Part shown: piece by piece, positions 36,206 through 47,624 of the stretch
How positions within the stretch are numbered: position 1 is the first letter of the stretch
Layout of the letters: each line of letters opens with the position of its first letter
From: Ophioceras dolichostomum
Taxonomy: Eukaryota > Ascomycota > Sordariomycetes > Magnaporthales > Ophioceraceae
Length of the DNA stretch: 64,000 nt
Reading direction: 5' to 3'
NCBI GenBank assembly: GCA_003049485.1
Contig: PYST01000044.1
Location: forward strand, 1 to 64,000
Notes under the pieces: generated by a model
Databases searched by the model: none
Told to the model about the DNA's origin: nothing
The model's input: the letters and a program-made list of their open reading frames with translations, nothing else
Translations under genes and position numbers: made by a program

Positions 36206-37325
36206 CTAGAAGAAGCTCTTGTCGATGACAGCCGGCCCAGGGATGGCGTACTCGTCGAAGCCGGCCTTGTAAATATCGACCTTGATTCCCGGGTCGGTAG
36301 CACTGTACGCGCCTGGGATCTTCACGCCAGCCGGGAGCTGGCCGCCAGCGCCCGCGGCGACCCTGACTTGCTGTTCGCCACAAAGAAACAAAGGATACGA
36401 TTAGCGGCCGTACTTCCATCCATCTCGGCATTCGGAAACTCCGTCTCATCTCAGGGCAGGGAAGGGAGGACTACTACAACGACGACGGGAGGAGGTCTGC
36501 TGCCGGACTCCATAGGGGCGAAACTAAACTAGGTAGGTGAGGTAGGTTTTGGTAGGTAGGCACTCACGAAGCAGGTCATATAAAACTGCGCACCGCCCGT
36601 CTGCCCCGCGGCGTGCAGCGCGATGGCCTCGGCGCGGACGAGGTAGTCGCCGGCGGGTATCTTGCTGGGCACGGCGAAGGTGCGCTTCCCGCAGTTGTCG
36701 TTCAGCAGGTCCGTCCCCCACTTCTTGTCGGCGGCGTCGTAGCCGAACTCGTCCGTCTTGAACCACGCCGAGGAGGACCCGTCCGCCGTGGCAGCGTCGT
36801 CCACTTTGCTCATGTACACCATCACCGGCCCGAGGTGCCGGCCGCCGATGGCCTCGCTCGCGCAGCTGCGGTCGTTGGGCTGCTGGTGCATCTCGACCGT
36901 GATGGTGCCGCCGGCTGGAGGTGAGGTTCGCTATGGTCAGTGTGTTGCCCTGTTGTTGTTTTTGTTCTGTTTCTCCTTCGTGGTGGTTGGTTTGCGCTAG
37001 ATCGGAAGGCAAACACGTGGTGATGGACGTACCTTTGGCCTCGCATACACCCTCGATGCCCTTGCTGCCGCCGACGTTGCACGTGAGATCGCTCGATGTC
37101 ACGCTTGTCACTGGGGAATTGCTCGACTGGTTCCCGGTGGACATATCGGTTAGTTTACTAGTCTTGTTGAAGAACAGAATGGATGTGGCACTGGCAACTC
37201 ACCACTGTCCTGACACACGCCCGCTGCTGATCGACGCCATCCACCCAGATGTCTGTGAATATGGCATGTGCGGCGGCAGAAGACGCCGAAGCAAGAGCCG
37301 TCAGGGCAAAGGTCGTGGCCTTCAT
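36206..37325 (-). CDS. AA9 lytic polysaccharide monooxygenase
   Basis: Four exons: 37325-37203, 37126-37033, 36914-36568 and 36370-36206, giving 242 residues. All introns have GT-AG ends, with donors GTGAGT, GTACGT and GTGAGT. The enzyme is a secreted copper monooxygenase that cleaves cellulose or related glucans oxidatively. The signal peptide ends ...SSAAA, leaving His 20 as the mature first residue, which together with His 99 (GGRHLGPVMVYMSKVDD) forms the copper histidine brace. Tyr 184 (QFYMTCF) is the axial ligand, with His 173 and Gln 182 as the conserved second-shell pair. The C-terminal AA9 pattern PGAYSATDPGI and IPGPAVI is present. There is no linker or CBM1, so it is a single-domain LPMO. 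A TATA box lies 121 bases upstream. Confidence 0.95.
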
Positions 37326-38584
37326 GGTGCTAAATGTTGGTGAGGGTGGTGAATCAGAGAGTAGAAGCTGTTTCCGAGGATACTCTGAGGGTGATACAGA
37401 CAAGCAGTCATCTCTTTGTCCTGCTCTTCGTAGCCGTCACATCAGCTTTTATATCTGGAGGAAGGCTGCTTCCATAGCCCCCGAGCTATCCCGTTGCGCT
37501 GCTAATGGTGCGTCTTCGAGACCTCGGAACATAGCTGTGCGCACAGCTCGGTGCATCGCTACGTCTTCCGCGATCCCAAATTCATCCATTCTGTTGACGA
37601 TCCCGCAGAGCAGAGGTAGTAGTAGTAGCACAGCGATTGTGCCGTCTTCCGTCGCAAAGTCAGCCCATCCAACGGAGGAAGCCTACGAAGGTGCTTGCGC
37701 ACGAAAAACCTCTCAATGAGGGCGAAATAGAGCGAATCGAGCTCCCAGCTAGGCCGAGGCGGCTCCGTTTCCGATCATATGTGCCATGCTATACTCCTGT
37801 TCGGAGCGGGAGAGGCTTTGATCGCCATATTGACCCCAAGGCTCTGCCGTGCGTCGCCGCGCCCTCCCGATCTGTTCCAAGACCACGAGCCTCGACTAAA
37901 TTCAATTAATTCTTCATTGCGCTCCGACGGCGAACCTGGCATCCCTTTTGGCGTTCGACATATGAGCGGGATCTTAGGTTGACGAGCAACGCCGGAGCCT
38001 TCTATACCGACTCTCTTGCGTCTTTCGTGGTGCTGTAGAAGAAGGTCTCGAGCTTGTCGAGCTGACGTGAACTACTCGCACTCTTGGTACCTGGGAGAAA
38101 AACGACGGCGCAGAAGCGGCTAGAGAACCGGCCGGTCCCCGCCACAACCACAACCTCACTACCTAATTATCTACCTACACAACAAGAGGCAAACGAAAAC
38201 TCAGCACGGCTCTGACTAGCGATGAAGAGATCGGATCAAAACGAGGAAAATTCAGGAGGACGTCCTCGCAACGCGCTGCCAACGCCAGGATGCCGAGCGT
38301 TGAGCTGCGCACCAACGCCTGCACCTGCGGAGCGCGTTGCGCGACATTATGTCAGCTGTAAAACGGGGATCAACACGCCTCGAATGTAAAGAGCATGTTG
38401 AAACAAAACCATGCCGTTCAAGGGCTTTCCCACGCGATGGCTGCGACCACAACCGCAGAATATACATCCAAGGCTGTGGCCCACAGCTTGCCAGCACTGC
38501 TGCGAATGAATATAACGACCCACTCGTCACAACTCAGACCGCCCTTGAATTTTCCTCATCAACAAGAAATTCCGATGGGCCAGT
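37326..38584. other. intergenic, LPMO promoter
   Basis: Upstream region of the LPMO gene on the left, 3' flank of the HET gene on the right. No supported gene. Confidence 0.5.
37446..37453 (-). promoter_or_regulatory. TATA box of the AA9 LPMO gene
   Basis: TATAAAAG on the minus strand is about 121 bases upstream of ATG 37325, the usual place and sequence for an inducible fungal gene. Confidence 0.55.
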
Positions 38585-40425
38585 TCACTGCAAACAGAAA
38601 TATTCAAACTTTGGTACGCCGCTCTGAATCTGCGATATCGCCATCCCATCAAGTACCTCCTCGGCGAGGAACCTGAAGACGAGGGTGCGCGTGGCGGTCA
38701 GCAAGCTATTCCAACATCATGCTGCAGGAAATGGAAAAGAAAAGGTGACACGCACTGTCCAACCACCGTGACGTTGTGATCCGGCCCAGCTTGCTGAGTG
38801 CGAAGAACGAATGGCACGCCTTCGTTGTATAGGAAGCAGACCAAGTCTCCCACCTCGGCCGTTCGGTTAGCAATGCCCCAAACTCCGTTCTGAAGCCGAG
38901 CTAGCTTCCTCTCATATACAATGGAAACCTGTTCCACGTAGTCGAGTACCACATCGCGAAGGCTCCGCACGACGCCTTCTTTGTGCTCGCATGCCTGACG
39001 CTTCTCGTCGTTGCTAGCTGCCAGCCTCTCCCAAAACCGACCTGACTCGCCCAGAGGAGAAGGGCAGGCAGGCGTATTAGTGTCGTCGCCGAAGTTCACC
39101 TCCCACACTTCCTCGATCCTGCTCCACTCGACACCGACCACTCTCAGGACGCGCAAGTCTAGCGAGAACTCTACGCTCGGGTGCACTCCGCCAATTCCTA
39201 GTCCCAGGCGTCCCTGGTCTCGATAGAGGCCGAACAGCTCCTTGACAGACTGCGCCTCTCTCGCTGTGGCAAACCGGAAGAACAAGTCCTTGAGTGTCGG
39301 CGTCTTCGCCCACGGCATTCTCCAATCCGGCACCCAAGTCGGCAGGCTTGGAAGAGCCTCGAGATCAGTGGTGGAGCCCTGCACAGCATGGAGAAGACTC
39401 AGACTGTCCTCCATCTTGATGATATGTGCAGCCATCCGTACGTAAAGAAGCTCGGCGGGTTCTGAGTAGTCGACAGCCACTTCGGCGTTTTGGGCTATGC
39501 CGAAAAGAGAATACAGCTTGTCTCGCGGGTCGGTGGCCAAGCTGTTCCGGTAGTCGTACACGAGCCAGTTGATGCTGAGCTGCCTCGTCATTCTCCGGTG
39601 AGAGTCCATCTTGACGATGTGCTGGAGAGTCCGGGCAAATTCCGGGTCTGGTGTCGCCTCTGCTGACATTTCCAGGTGAATCAGCACGGCGAGGCTGCTG
39701 GAGAATTCGTCCCAGTTCAAAACCTCGGCTCCGCATTGGATCGTCGCTCGCTTGGCCAGGACGAGTTCCTGGACCACCCACATCCGTGTGAACCACGGCC
39801 TCAAGAGCAAGTCCCGAATGTAAGGGAAGACGATGGCGTGGCTCTGCTTATGCCGTCGCATCATATCTTCAAATCCAGGGTTCCTTTTCCGCAAGACCGG
39901 GTCTCCTTCGCCCACGGTGGTGGTGTCGAAAAACCCGTATGTGCTCACCGACGCCAAGTGTTGCAGTGCCTCACTGCTCCCGCTGTCTTCTTCGCCCAGC
40001 CAAACAACCACTCCATATGCCTTGCCGTATATATGCCCCATTATCTGGACCTGCCGGTTGCGCTCGGCAAGATCGGCTTGGTTGATACAGATGGCATCGA
40101 TCCACAAAGTCCTGGGTTCATCCTGCCGACGAATACGGAGGAGAGCGGCACCGAGATTGTGCATGATTGTCAGAGCCTTGCCATCTATCAGTACTGAACA
40201 CTGACAGCTTGATGGCCCCTTCAGGCTCCCCCAGGTGTAGGAGAGCGCCTCGAACGACGGCTTGGCTGAGAGGTCGGCATGCTGCAAAGTGAAACGCAGC
40301 GGTTCCTTGCCAGAGGCAGCCGGCAACAGCTTGAGGATGCGGATTTCGAGTCGATCGGACTGAAGAGGCGAATAGACATACGACTCTTTGCATCCTACGA
40401 TGGGACGCGAACACATAGAGGCCAT
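38585..40425 (-). CDS. HET-domain protein (heterokaryon-incompatibility family)
   Basis: Two exons: 40425-38756 and 38672-38585 (donor GTGCGT, acceptor CAG), giving 585 residues. Without the intron the frame ends in an unrelated short tail; with it the product ends FLAEEVLDGMAISQIQSG and on. The HET domain is clear: FEALSYTWG (58-66), LWIDAICINQADLAERNRQV (107-126), then IYGKAYGVVVWLG and RPWFTRMWVVQELVLAK (~216-232). The domain is related to TIR-like folds; in fungi several members trigger cell death on contact with a non-self partner. Downstream of it are the usual ATDPRDKLYSLFGIA motif and a helical region. No NACHT, STAND or repeat domain is attached. The specific partner cannot be predicted. 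It is flanked by the LPMO and HD-domain genes on the same strand. Confidence 0.92.
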
Positions 40426-41713
40426 TCTGGCAGCCGAGACGGCTGTTGATGCTGAGAGATCTGAAGGCCGAGTCTCACGGTCGAGAGCCTTGCTTCGTGG
40501 TATGTGGCGAGTGTATCCGTGCAGTCGAACGCAGCGCGAGGCTAGCTCAAAAGTGCAACTTTCGTGCCTCGCGATGGTGTGTTACACGACATGTTGTCGG
40601 CGAGAGCTGTCCCTCGGACGGATACGTACCAGCTAGTTGCTCCAGGGCAACTCTGAGTGTCCATTCAATCTTAAAAGTGTCTAGCCTGTGGATTGTAGAT
40701 ATATAGTGTACCTAATGCTTTCAAGGTCTTCAAAGGGCACTTCGTCTAGGATAGGTTCAGCCGTCCCGTCCTATCTCATCAAGCTCATCAGCGCCCGCCT
40801 TGTCTTTGTCTTTATCCAGCCTCTCTCCTACACCGACAGCAGATGAAACGCTTTTTGTTAAAAAAAATTTGGCATGAAATCGAAAACTACCTACTCACTG
40901 CACCGTTCGACGCTGTCCACGCCGCCTTCAAGCGACACGCCAGGACCCGGTAAAGACCAAGACTGATCGGTGCCAAGAGACATCTCACCTTATGCCAGAC
41001 ATCTAGTGGCACACTACCGAACACGGCGCGACATCTAGGCGCAGACACCGATAACGACCACGAGTGGCAGAACAAGGAGCAGTCACCGAGGTTGGGGACT
41101 CTTGGAAGAGGTTGAACACGATGAGCATGGCTAGCACCGGGACGAGGCGTGGGAGATGGACCCATCTCAGGAGCCAAGCAGGTTCGCGTGTGGTCTCCAC
41201 AGCGAAGCTCCCCTTATTTCAACGACGGGGATGCACAACTCGCCTGCTATAGAGATATTCAACCTCCTCGGGGAAGGACATGCGACGCCATGGACGCAAC
41301 CACGGTGACATAGCCTCTTGCCCACCGTATCTGTCTGAGGTTTCAGGGGCTAAACCGTTAGTTCTCGAGCAAAGGTTGACCGTAATAAACACTCAAAGAC
41401 AAAGAAAAAGAAAATAATTCGGTGGTATCTGTGAGGCCGCCAGCGAGGCCATGCCGTCTATGATGTATGATATCAAGTCCAGGGACGATTCCGACCGACG
41501 CCAATCTAGTTCGTATCCCGCTCCACCATGGAGACCATTGTCCGCTCCGTACATTCGTCTCGCTTTCATCAGACTACCGGCAAGTCATATCAGAGAAAGG
41601 AGAAAGCCTAACCTGCTCGCAAGGGATGACAAACCCAACAATGACCCAAACCAAACTCCCAGGCTCCCGCCACTGGTGACAGAAGAAAAAAGAGAAAAGA
41701 GATGGAAAAGAAA
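40426..41713. other. intergenic
   Basis: Promoter of the HET gene (left) and 3' flank of the HD-domain gene (right). I see no supported gene. Confidence 0.45.
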
Positions 41714-42676
41714 TCACTGCCTCTCGCGGTCCTGGCTGTAGTACGCAGCCTGCTGGTTAAGCGTAGCCTGCTGCACGCCGCCCTCGATGCCCTCGTTCCC
41801 CCTCTTGTGCGGCCTCTCGCCCCAGAAGGCCCGGCGCTCCGCCAGGAGGTCGTCCGCCCACTTCTTGGTGGCCTCGAGCTCGACGCGGGTCGCGACGTGG
41901 GCGAACTCGCCCAGGTCGATCCTGTGCTCGCCGCGCTTCTCGTACTCGACCATCTGGAGCAGCAACTCGATCTTGTCGATGTCGTGCACGTACTTGCTCT
42001 CGAGCGTCTCGGAATCCTCGTACTCCTGCCAGATGGCGCGCATCTCCTGGGCGACGGCCTCGCCCGACCCCGAATAGACGCCGCCGAGCAGGTTCCGGGT
42101 GAAGTAGTCCATGGTCGTCGCCTCGCGCCGGCACTTCTCCGGCTTGGGAACGTGATCGACGGGCGTGATGTCGCCGACGAGCGCCTCGGCCATGTCGTGG
42201 ATCAGGCACATCTTCATGCACTTCTGCAGGTCGAGCTGCTTCGCGAGCGAGGGAGGGGCGAACATGGAGATCATGGACATGCGGTACATGTGGTCAGAGA
42301 TGGACTCGCCCCTGTTATTATAGAAGCAAATAAGAATTCGCCTGTCAGCCTCCAGACGCCCCTTGTTTGGACTACCCTTCTAGGGATAGGGATAAGAAGG
42401 AATCTGTTATTCTTACCGGCTGATGCCAAACCGACGCCAGCCCTCGCGCTTCGTAGTCTTCAGCCGCTCCAGCATGTGGAAGAACGGGAGGGGAGAGTCA
42501 GACCCCTCAGTAGGCCGTCCTCCGGGAATCTTGTCGAGGACCTTTTCGACCGTCCAGTCTCCAGAGACCTTTGGAGTGTCAACGATGCCGACATCGGCAC
42601 CGCCGATGCTGCTCTTGACAGCGGCAGTTGGTGCAGAGACAGCTGGCTGGGCGTTGTCGACCGCAGAGGGAGACAT
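41714..42676 (-). CDS. HD-domain phosphohydrolase, HDDC2/YfbR type
   Basis: Two exons: 42676-42417 and 42311-41714 (donor GTAAGA, acceptor CAG, codon split after two bases), giving 285 residues. The family hydrolyses deoxyribonucleoside 5'-monophosphates and depends on a divalent metal. Metal ligands are visible: His 94 (ISDHMYRMS), His 125-Asp 126 (CLIHDMAEALVGDITP) and a later Asp in HDIDKIELLLQ. The N-terminal ~45 residues are an Ala/Ser/Pro-rich extension. LPFFHMLERLKTTKREGW is the usual first helix. The C-terminal ~40 residues are hydrophilic. Gene length and domain order match eukaryotic HDDC2 proteins with added tails. It probably acts in the cytosol in nucleotide-pool clean-up. Confidence 0.93.
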
Positions 42677-44557
42677 GGTGGCGACGTGGGGTGTTCGTTA
42701 CAGCTGAGTTCCGCGTCTTCGTTATCGGTGGAAAGGAAATTTGTAGTCTCGTAGCAGATATGGGTAGGTATTCTTGGGGAAGATCCTTAGAAAAACTGCG
42801 GGAAAGAGTCTAGGGAAGAGTTGTGGGGAAATGTCGAGCGACGAGAGTCGGAATGTGCAGTAGTCGATTCTTGTTTATATAGGCGGGGAACGCTGACAAG
42901 TGATGCAACCGGAGAGAGCGCAGCAAACAGTAGAGCTTGAGAGATACGAACGGAAACGTCCAAACGAACGAAGCTATTTCAAGCAGGAACAAGATACGAT
43001 TGAAAATAGCTACGAGTAAGCCAACGCCGAGAATTAAACCACGAGACCGAAAAAGCCAGCGAACCGCCACAGTCTTCTTGTGCACCAGCAACTTCCATTT
43101 TTTGCACCTTTGCCCTGTTCTAGAACACTCTCCCAAAACTGCGCCCGCATTTCAGGGTCTCGAATTCAGGCCCACATGATCTGTTGGTGATGTCGCCGTC
43201 CGAAGGACGGAGCTAAAAATTGCCAAGTCATCCCCCCATGTTGTAAATGTGCGGCTATCGATTGGCTTGTCTCTCTTATCACTGCTCACCCCGCAGTCCC
43301 GACACCGGGGTTCGCAGCTGTGGAGAGATGGACTCGACTGATAGCTCGGTTCCGGCGTGGCGTTCGCACCTAAACTAAGTCCAACCAGATAGGAGGGCTT
43401 CAAAGTGGGTGCAGAGTCAAGACCATGTCTCAACGTTTCTGGCGACAAGACCTTGGCTCTATTCAGTCTCCCTCTGGATGCTGAGTCCTACAGTACGTAA
43501 AAGAGACAGGGATGGCAAGACCGTGTTATCGCCGCCCGAGCTGCGTCGGGAGGAACATGAGTTTCGCCCGACCTTCGTTCGCTTCCAAGAAAATATCGCC
43601 ATTTAGTTTGGGCGTAAGAGTTCCAAATGGATGAAAAATAGGACAGAATCTTCCCAAGGCCGGCGAGTTGGGAGTTGGTAATGCTCCGTGTTGGTTGATG
43701 GACGGTTTTCTCAAGCCGATCCGGCTAATTTATTGCCACAGCAACGGCCAAGGTGTTGACGGCGGCGCTCAGAGCCCGGAGACGCTTCTCCCAACAGAAG
43801 TGGGCCAAACCTTTTAGCTTGCACACAGCAAAACCGCTTGCTCTTCCTTTGTAATTTGCTAGCTCGTTCGTCACGCAAAGGATCCATCATTATCAACCAT
43901 CTCAAACTTGTCTCTCAAAGTCACGAGGTCCTCGCTGTCGGGCGTGCCTTGAGGGTCGCCTCCCATCTCACAGCATTTTGTTTGTGTTCAGTGGGACTCG
44001 CCAATTACTGACGTAGCCAGCACCGCTACGGACCAATAACTGTGGGCGATAAGCTGAAGGAGGGGGTGTCGATTTATCCAGGTCGCGCAGTGAAGACCTG
44101 GGCCAGCCGCTTGTGCCACCAGCCAAACAGGCTCATGGGCTCGTGGTCAACAGGCAGGCAATCCAAAGCAAACAGGTGAAAGCGGCGCGACCGAGAGCCA
44201 CCCGCGATTCACAAAGTTGCACCCCACGCAATCGTTCCCTCGTGTTTTTCTTCTCCCGCCATGAGGCATTCTTCTCGCCTCGTCTAGCGCGCCGTTCGAT
44301 ATCATCTCCGCCGTTTACCCCGACCTTGCTTAACCCTGCTCGTGCGGAGCAGTAACACACGCCGTAAAACACGCCGTCATCGACCGGGGCGAAGGCGGAC
44401 GCAAACGGAGAGCTGCCCAGCTCTCAAGCTCAACAACAATCGCACCTGGGTCGTGTGATCAAGGGAGGGACCGTCGTTTCGAAAGCGTGCGCACACGCCG
44501 AGACTAGCGACAAGAAATCAAACCGCGCCGCCCAAACAAACCGACGACTGAGTAGCT
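42677..44557. other. divergent intergenic region
   Basis: A shared upstream region between the minus-strand HD-domain gene and the plus-strand gene at 44558, about 1.9 kb. No supported gene inside. Confidence 0.5.
42874..42881 (-). promoter_or_regulatory. TATA-like element of the HD-domain gene
   Basis: TATATAAA on the minus strand lies about 198 bases upstream of ATG 42676. Sequence and spacing fit a core promoter. Confidence 0.4.
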
Positions 44558-46636
44558 ATGTCGTACTCATCGCAGTTTCTGCACATACCTGGTGCCTACC
44601 ATTTCGATGCCCCATCCCCAAACGGCCCGGCCCTTAGCGCGAGCATTTTCAGGCCACCTGCTGGGGGAGGAGGAGGCGGTGGTTCTCCTTCCGCGTCGAG
44701 CTCTGTTTGCTTCAACCTGGCCAAGTCGACTGGCAGCCTTTATAACTCCGACGCGCAACAACCATTACCTCCGCAGACACCACTGGGCGCAGGGGCCGCC
44801 GCTTATAAGAGGAAGCGCAACGTCGCGTCTGGCCGTCTGACTCGCGAGTCGACTCCTCTCCAGGACTGGACGAGCATGAACGTCGATGGCGACGACGCCT
44901 ACAACACAAATCATCGGTATACTCTAGCGGGGCAGATCGAGACGCCGACAGGAAATGGACCTCTAAAAGACCCCATGGCCATGGAGGATAGCGTTTACTC
45001 GGATATTGACTACCGCAGAGCGCTGGGATCGAAGAGGCGACACGATGAGATGGAGGACAGACCGCCGCCACCGTCATTCTCGGGTGGTACGAGTGGTTCT
45101 CCCTTCCCGGCGTCGGGAGGATGGAGCGCCTTCGCCGTCAGCACAATAGGGGGTGTCGTGGGCAAGGTGTGGGAGTTCTGCAAAACCGGCGCGTTCCGAG
45201 GGTTCAAGGCTGGAGGCGGCGCCGCCTATCCTGCCACACAGCAGACAACAACGACGAGCAACGACAGCGGATTCCGGAACCTCTCATCACCGCCACCAGA
45301 AAATTACTTCGCCAGTGCGACTCCGGCCACCGCCGCGACTAACAGATTCGCCGGCAATAACAACGGAAGAGTCTGGTGCAATGAGCACGACATCCCGACT
45401 CTCCAGCAGGACGATGGGCCGGTGCTGGACAGCAGCACCGCGTTTAGCAACGCGTTTGCTTCTCCTCCTCCTCCCATGAACCTATTCGGTACACGAATGG
45501 CTACGGCCCCCGAACGATCCGGCAGTCCAGACTCAGCACGGCCAGCAGCCAAGAGGAGACAAGTCCGCGAATCCGCCGGCGGCGGCGGCGAGGAGCTGCG
45601 TCGCAACTGGGTCATGGTGGATGACCGCAGCCCCTTTAACAAACCCAGCATTAACCACCGCCCAGCAAGCCGCGCCAGCACTCGTCTCTCGCTCCACCAA
45701 CCACTACCAAAACAACCACCACAGCAGCCGCCTAGATACGCGACATCTACCGCCTCATCCGCAGGCCGACGCATAAGCGTGCCCGTGTCGCGACTGAACA
45801 CCAACCACGCGTCGTCCCCATCGCCCAACTTCGCCCGCCGCTCATCGTCGCGCGTCTCCCACGCCGGCGCCGCCTCCCTGACCGCCCGCGAGCCCGCCAG
45901 CTTCGCTCGGCCCCGATCACCCATCACCACAACAACATTCACTCCACTTATATCCCCCCCAAGCCGCATCCCCATGCCCACCACAGGGGCGGCATCACCC
46001 TCTCCGACCATCGCCCGTCCCTCTAGCCGCCAAAGCCCAACCCGCACACTGCCGTCCCACCTCTCCTCCCTCTCCGGCGGCATCGGCATCGGCGCCGGCG
46101 GTTCCCTCCGCGGAACCCCCTCCTCCTCCTCCCACCGCCGAATCCACAGCTCTTCGGCTGCCTCCTCCTCGCCACGCCGCCGCAAAGCCTCCATGCCGGC
46201 CATACTACACTCCCTCCGTCCCGGTATACCCACTGACGACGAGGAGGACGATACGGACAATCACGACGACGTCGACGTCAACGCGGACAACCACGACGTC
46301 GGGGCTGGCGCCAACCATCATAATAACCATCATAATAATCACAAGCATCAGGTCAGCAACGCGTCCGCGAGCTCCATCGCGGAGGACAGCCCGCGGCTCG
46401 ACGCCGAGGCGAAGCGGCTCGCGGCGCGGAAGCTGGCCGAGGAGCGCGACGCGGACGCGCGCATGGAGGCGTTCAACGCGCAGCTGAGGCAGATGATACG
46501 CGAGGGGAAGGAAGCGCTGGGGACGAGGGTTACTGTCGAGATTGGTGATATTGACGCTGGTGGCCTGGGGACAGGGATGGGGATGAGCAGGAGCGCTGCG
46601 GGCGCGTGGGTTGATTATGATGATGAGGATATCTAA
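44558..46636 (+). CDS. large, mostly disordered protein, unknown function
   Basis: A single uninterrupted frame of 692 codons. The N-terminus (FLHIPGAYHFDAPSPNGPAL) looks like a conserved short motif. A basic KRKRN patch near residue 87 could be a nuclear signal. One ordered-looking island at ~188-221 (WSAFAVSTIGGVVGKVWEFC and GAFRGFKAGGG) is followed by RVWCNEHDIPTLQQDD. The middle (about 330-555) is Ser/Pro/Arg-rich and low in complexity. A Asp/Asn/His stretch (about 560-600) leads to a charged helix (EAKRLAARKLAEERDADARM) and an acidic end. Codon pattern, length and lack of stops make it a real gene. A nuclear or scaffold role is a guess. The start has good context, and an upstream start in frame is not seen. 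Confidence 0.8.
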   Translation: MSYSSQFLHIPGAYHFDAPSPNGPALSASIFRPPAGGGGGGGSPSASSSVCFNLAKSTGSLYNSDAQQPLPPQTPLGAGAAAYKRKRNVASGRLTRESTPLQDWTSMNVDGDDAYNTNHRYTLAGQIETPTGNGPLKDPMAMEDSVYSDIDYRRALGSKRRHDEMEDRPPPPSFSGGTSGSPFPASGGWSAFAVSTIGGVVGKVWEFCKTGAFRGFKAGGGAAYPATQQTTTTSNDSGFRNLSSPPPENYFASATPATAATNRFAGNNNGRVWCNEHDIPTLQQDDGPVLDSSTAFSNAFASPPPPMNLFGTRMATAPERSGSPDSARPAAKRRQVRESAGGGGEELRRNWVMVDDRSPFNKPSINHRPASRASTRLSLHQPLPKQPPQQPPRYATSTASSAGRRISVPVSRLNTNHASSPSPNFARRSSSRVSHAGAASLTAREPASFARPRSPITTTTFTPLISPPSRIPMPTTGAASPSPTIARPSSRQSPTRTLPSHLSSLSGGIGIGAGGSLRGTPSSSSHRRIHSSSAASSSPRRRKASMPAILHSLRPGIPTDDEEDDTDNHDDVDVNADNHDVGAGANHHNNHHNNHKHQVSNASASSIAEDSPRLDAEAKRLAARKLAEERDADARMEAFNAQLRQMIREGKEALGTRVTVEIGDIDAGGLGTGMGMSRSAAGAWVDYDDEDI

Positions 46637-47624
46637 TTGCTTGGATGTGCACGACGTGATTCAATTGCCGGCTTGGTTCGCTTTTGGTATAGGTACCCAG
46701 TTGCAGTCGTGGTGGCTGGTCTTTTTTGGATCTTTGGCTGCGCACTTTCTTTTCTAGCTTTCTCTCTTATACCCGGTTTCATGCTTCCTTCCCTCCCTCC
46801 CGTCCCATCCTTCGTCGTTGTCGGTGTTTGGCTTGGTTGGTGTTTGGGTCTCATCTTCCCTTGGGTATGGTATATACGAAGGCCTGAACGCTTGTTACGG
46901 CCGGCCAACGGGGCGCCCAAAAAAAGGATGAGCATAGGGCGAGATCTCCCACCCGAGGTCTGGGAAACAAAACTCTCTTCTTTCTGCGCTTGTCAGCCCA
47001 TCAAAAGATGTTTTGCTGTATCTGTAGTCTGTACAAACCAATGGAAAATCCAGCGGGTGTTGATGATCTTAGTTGAGAGGTTTGTGGCGACGAGTGGTTC
47101 TTGAGCCGCCGTGCGATGGACCATTTCATCACTCGTGTCTGCGGATATGTGAGAATAATATCACCAGGGTGAATGTGAAGCTGTCTTTTGAAGTGTTGTT
47201 CATGGTAACTCAAATCGCTTGGGAAGCATTTTGTCGGCCCGGAGGCAAGCAGTTGCAATTTCGGCTAGCTTTTGCAATGTGTGGTATTTGAGGTACCCTG
47301 AGAAACACAACCGCGGCAAAGAGACAAACCCGAAGACGACGCTTATTATGACAAAATGCAACGCAACCTGATAACTAAGGTACCATCTAGAGGTCCCTAC
47401 CTAGGGCAATAGCCTATCCACCGTCCGGAGAGAAGGCATAGAAGATGTAGTAAAATAAGGACACCGTGATAGTAAAGAGAATAAGAACCTCGCTTTTAAA
47501 ATATCAACCAGTAGACGACATGGAGCTTATGAACACGCCGCGTACCGACCGATGATAAGAAGGGAAAGAAGAGAAGAAAAAAAGAAGAAGAAAAAAAACG
47601 AAAGAAAGTCAAGTTGAAACGTGT
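46637..47624. other. intergenic between two convergent genes
   Basis: This holds 3' flanks of both neighbours. A 155-codon frame at 46637-47104 lacks an ATG at its start and directly follows the stop codon of the upstream gene, so it is probably untranslated sequence. Confidence 0.5.

Noticed and set aside
46637..47104. 155-codon frame with a hydrophobic start
   Set aside because: It begins directly after the stop of the upstream gene at a TTG, not an ATG; it is most likely 3' untranslated sequence.
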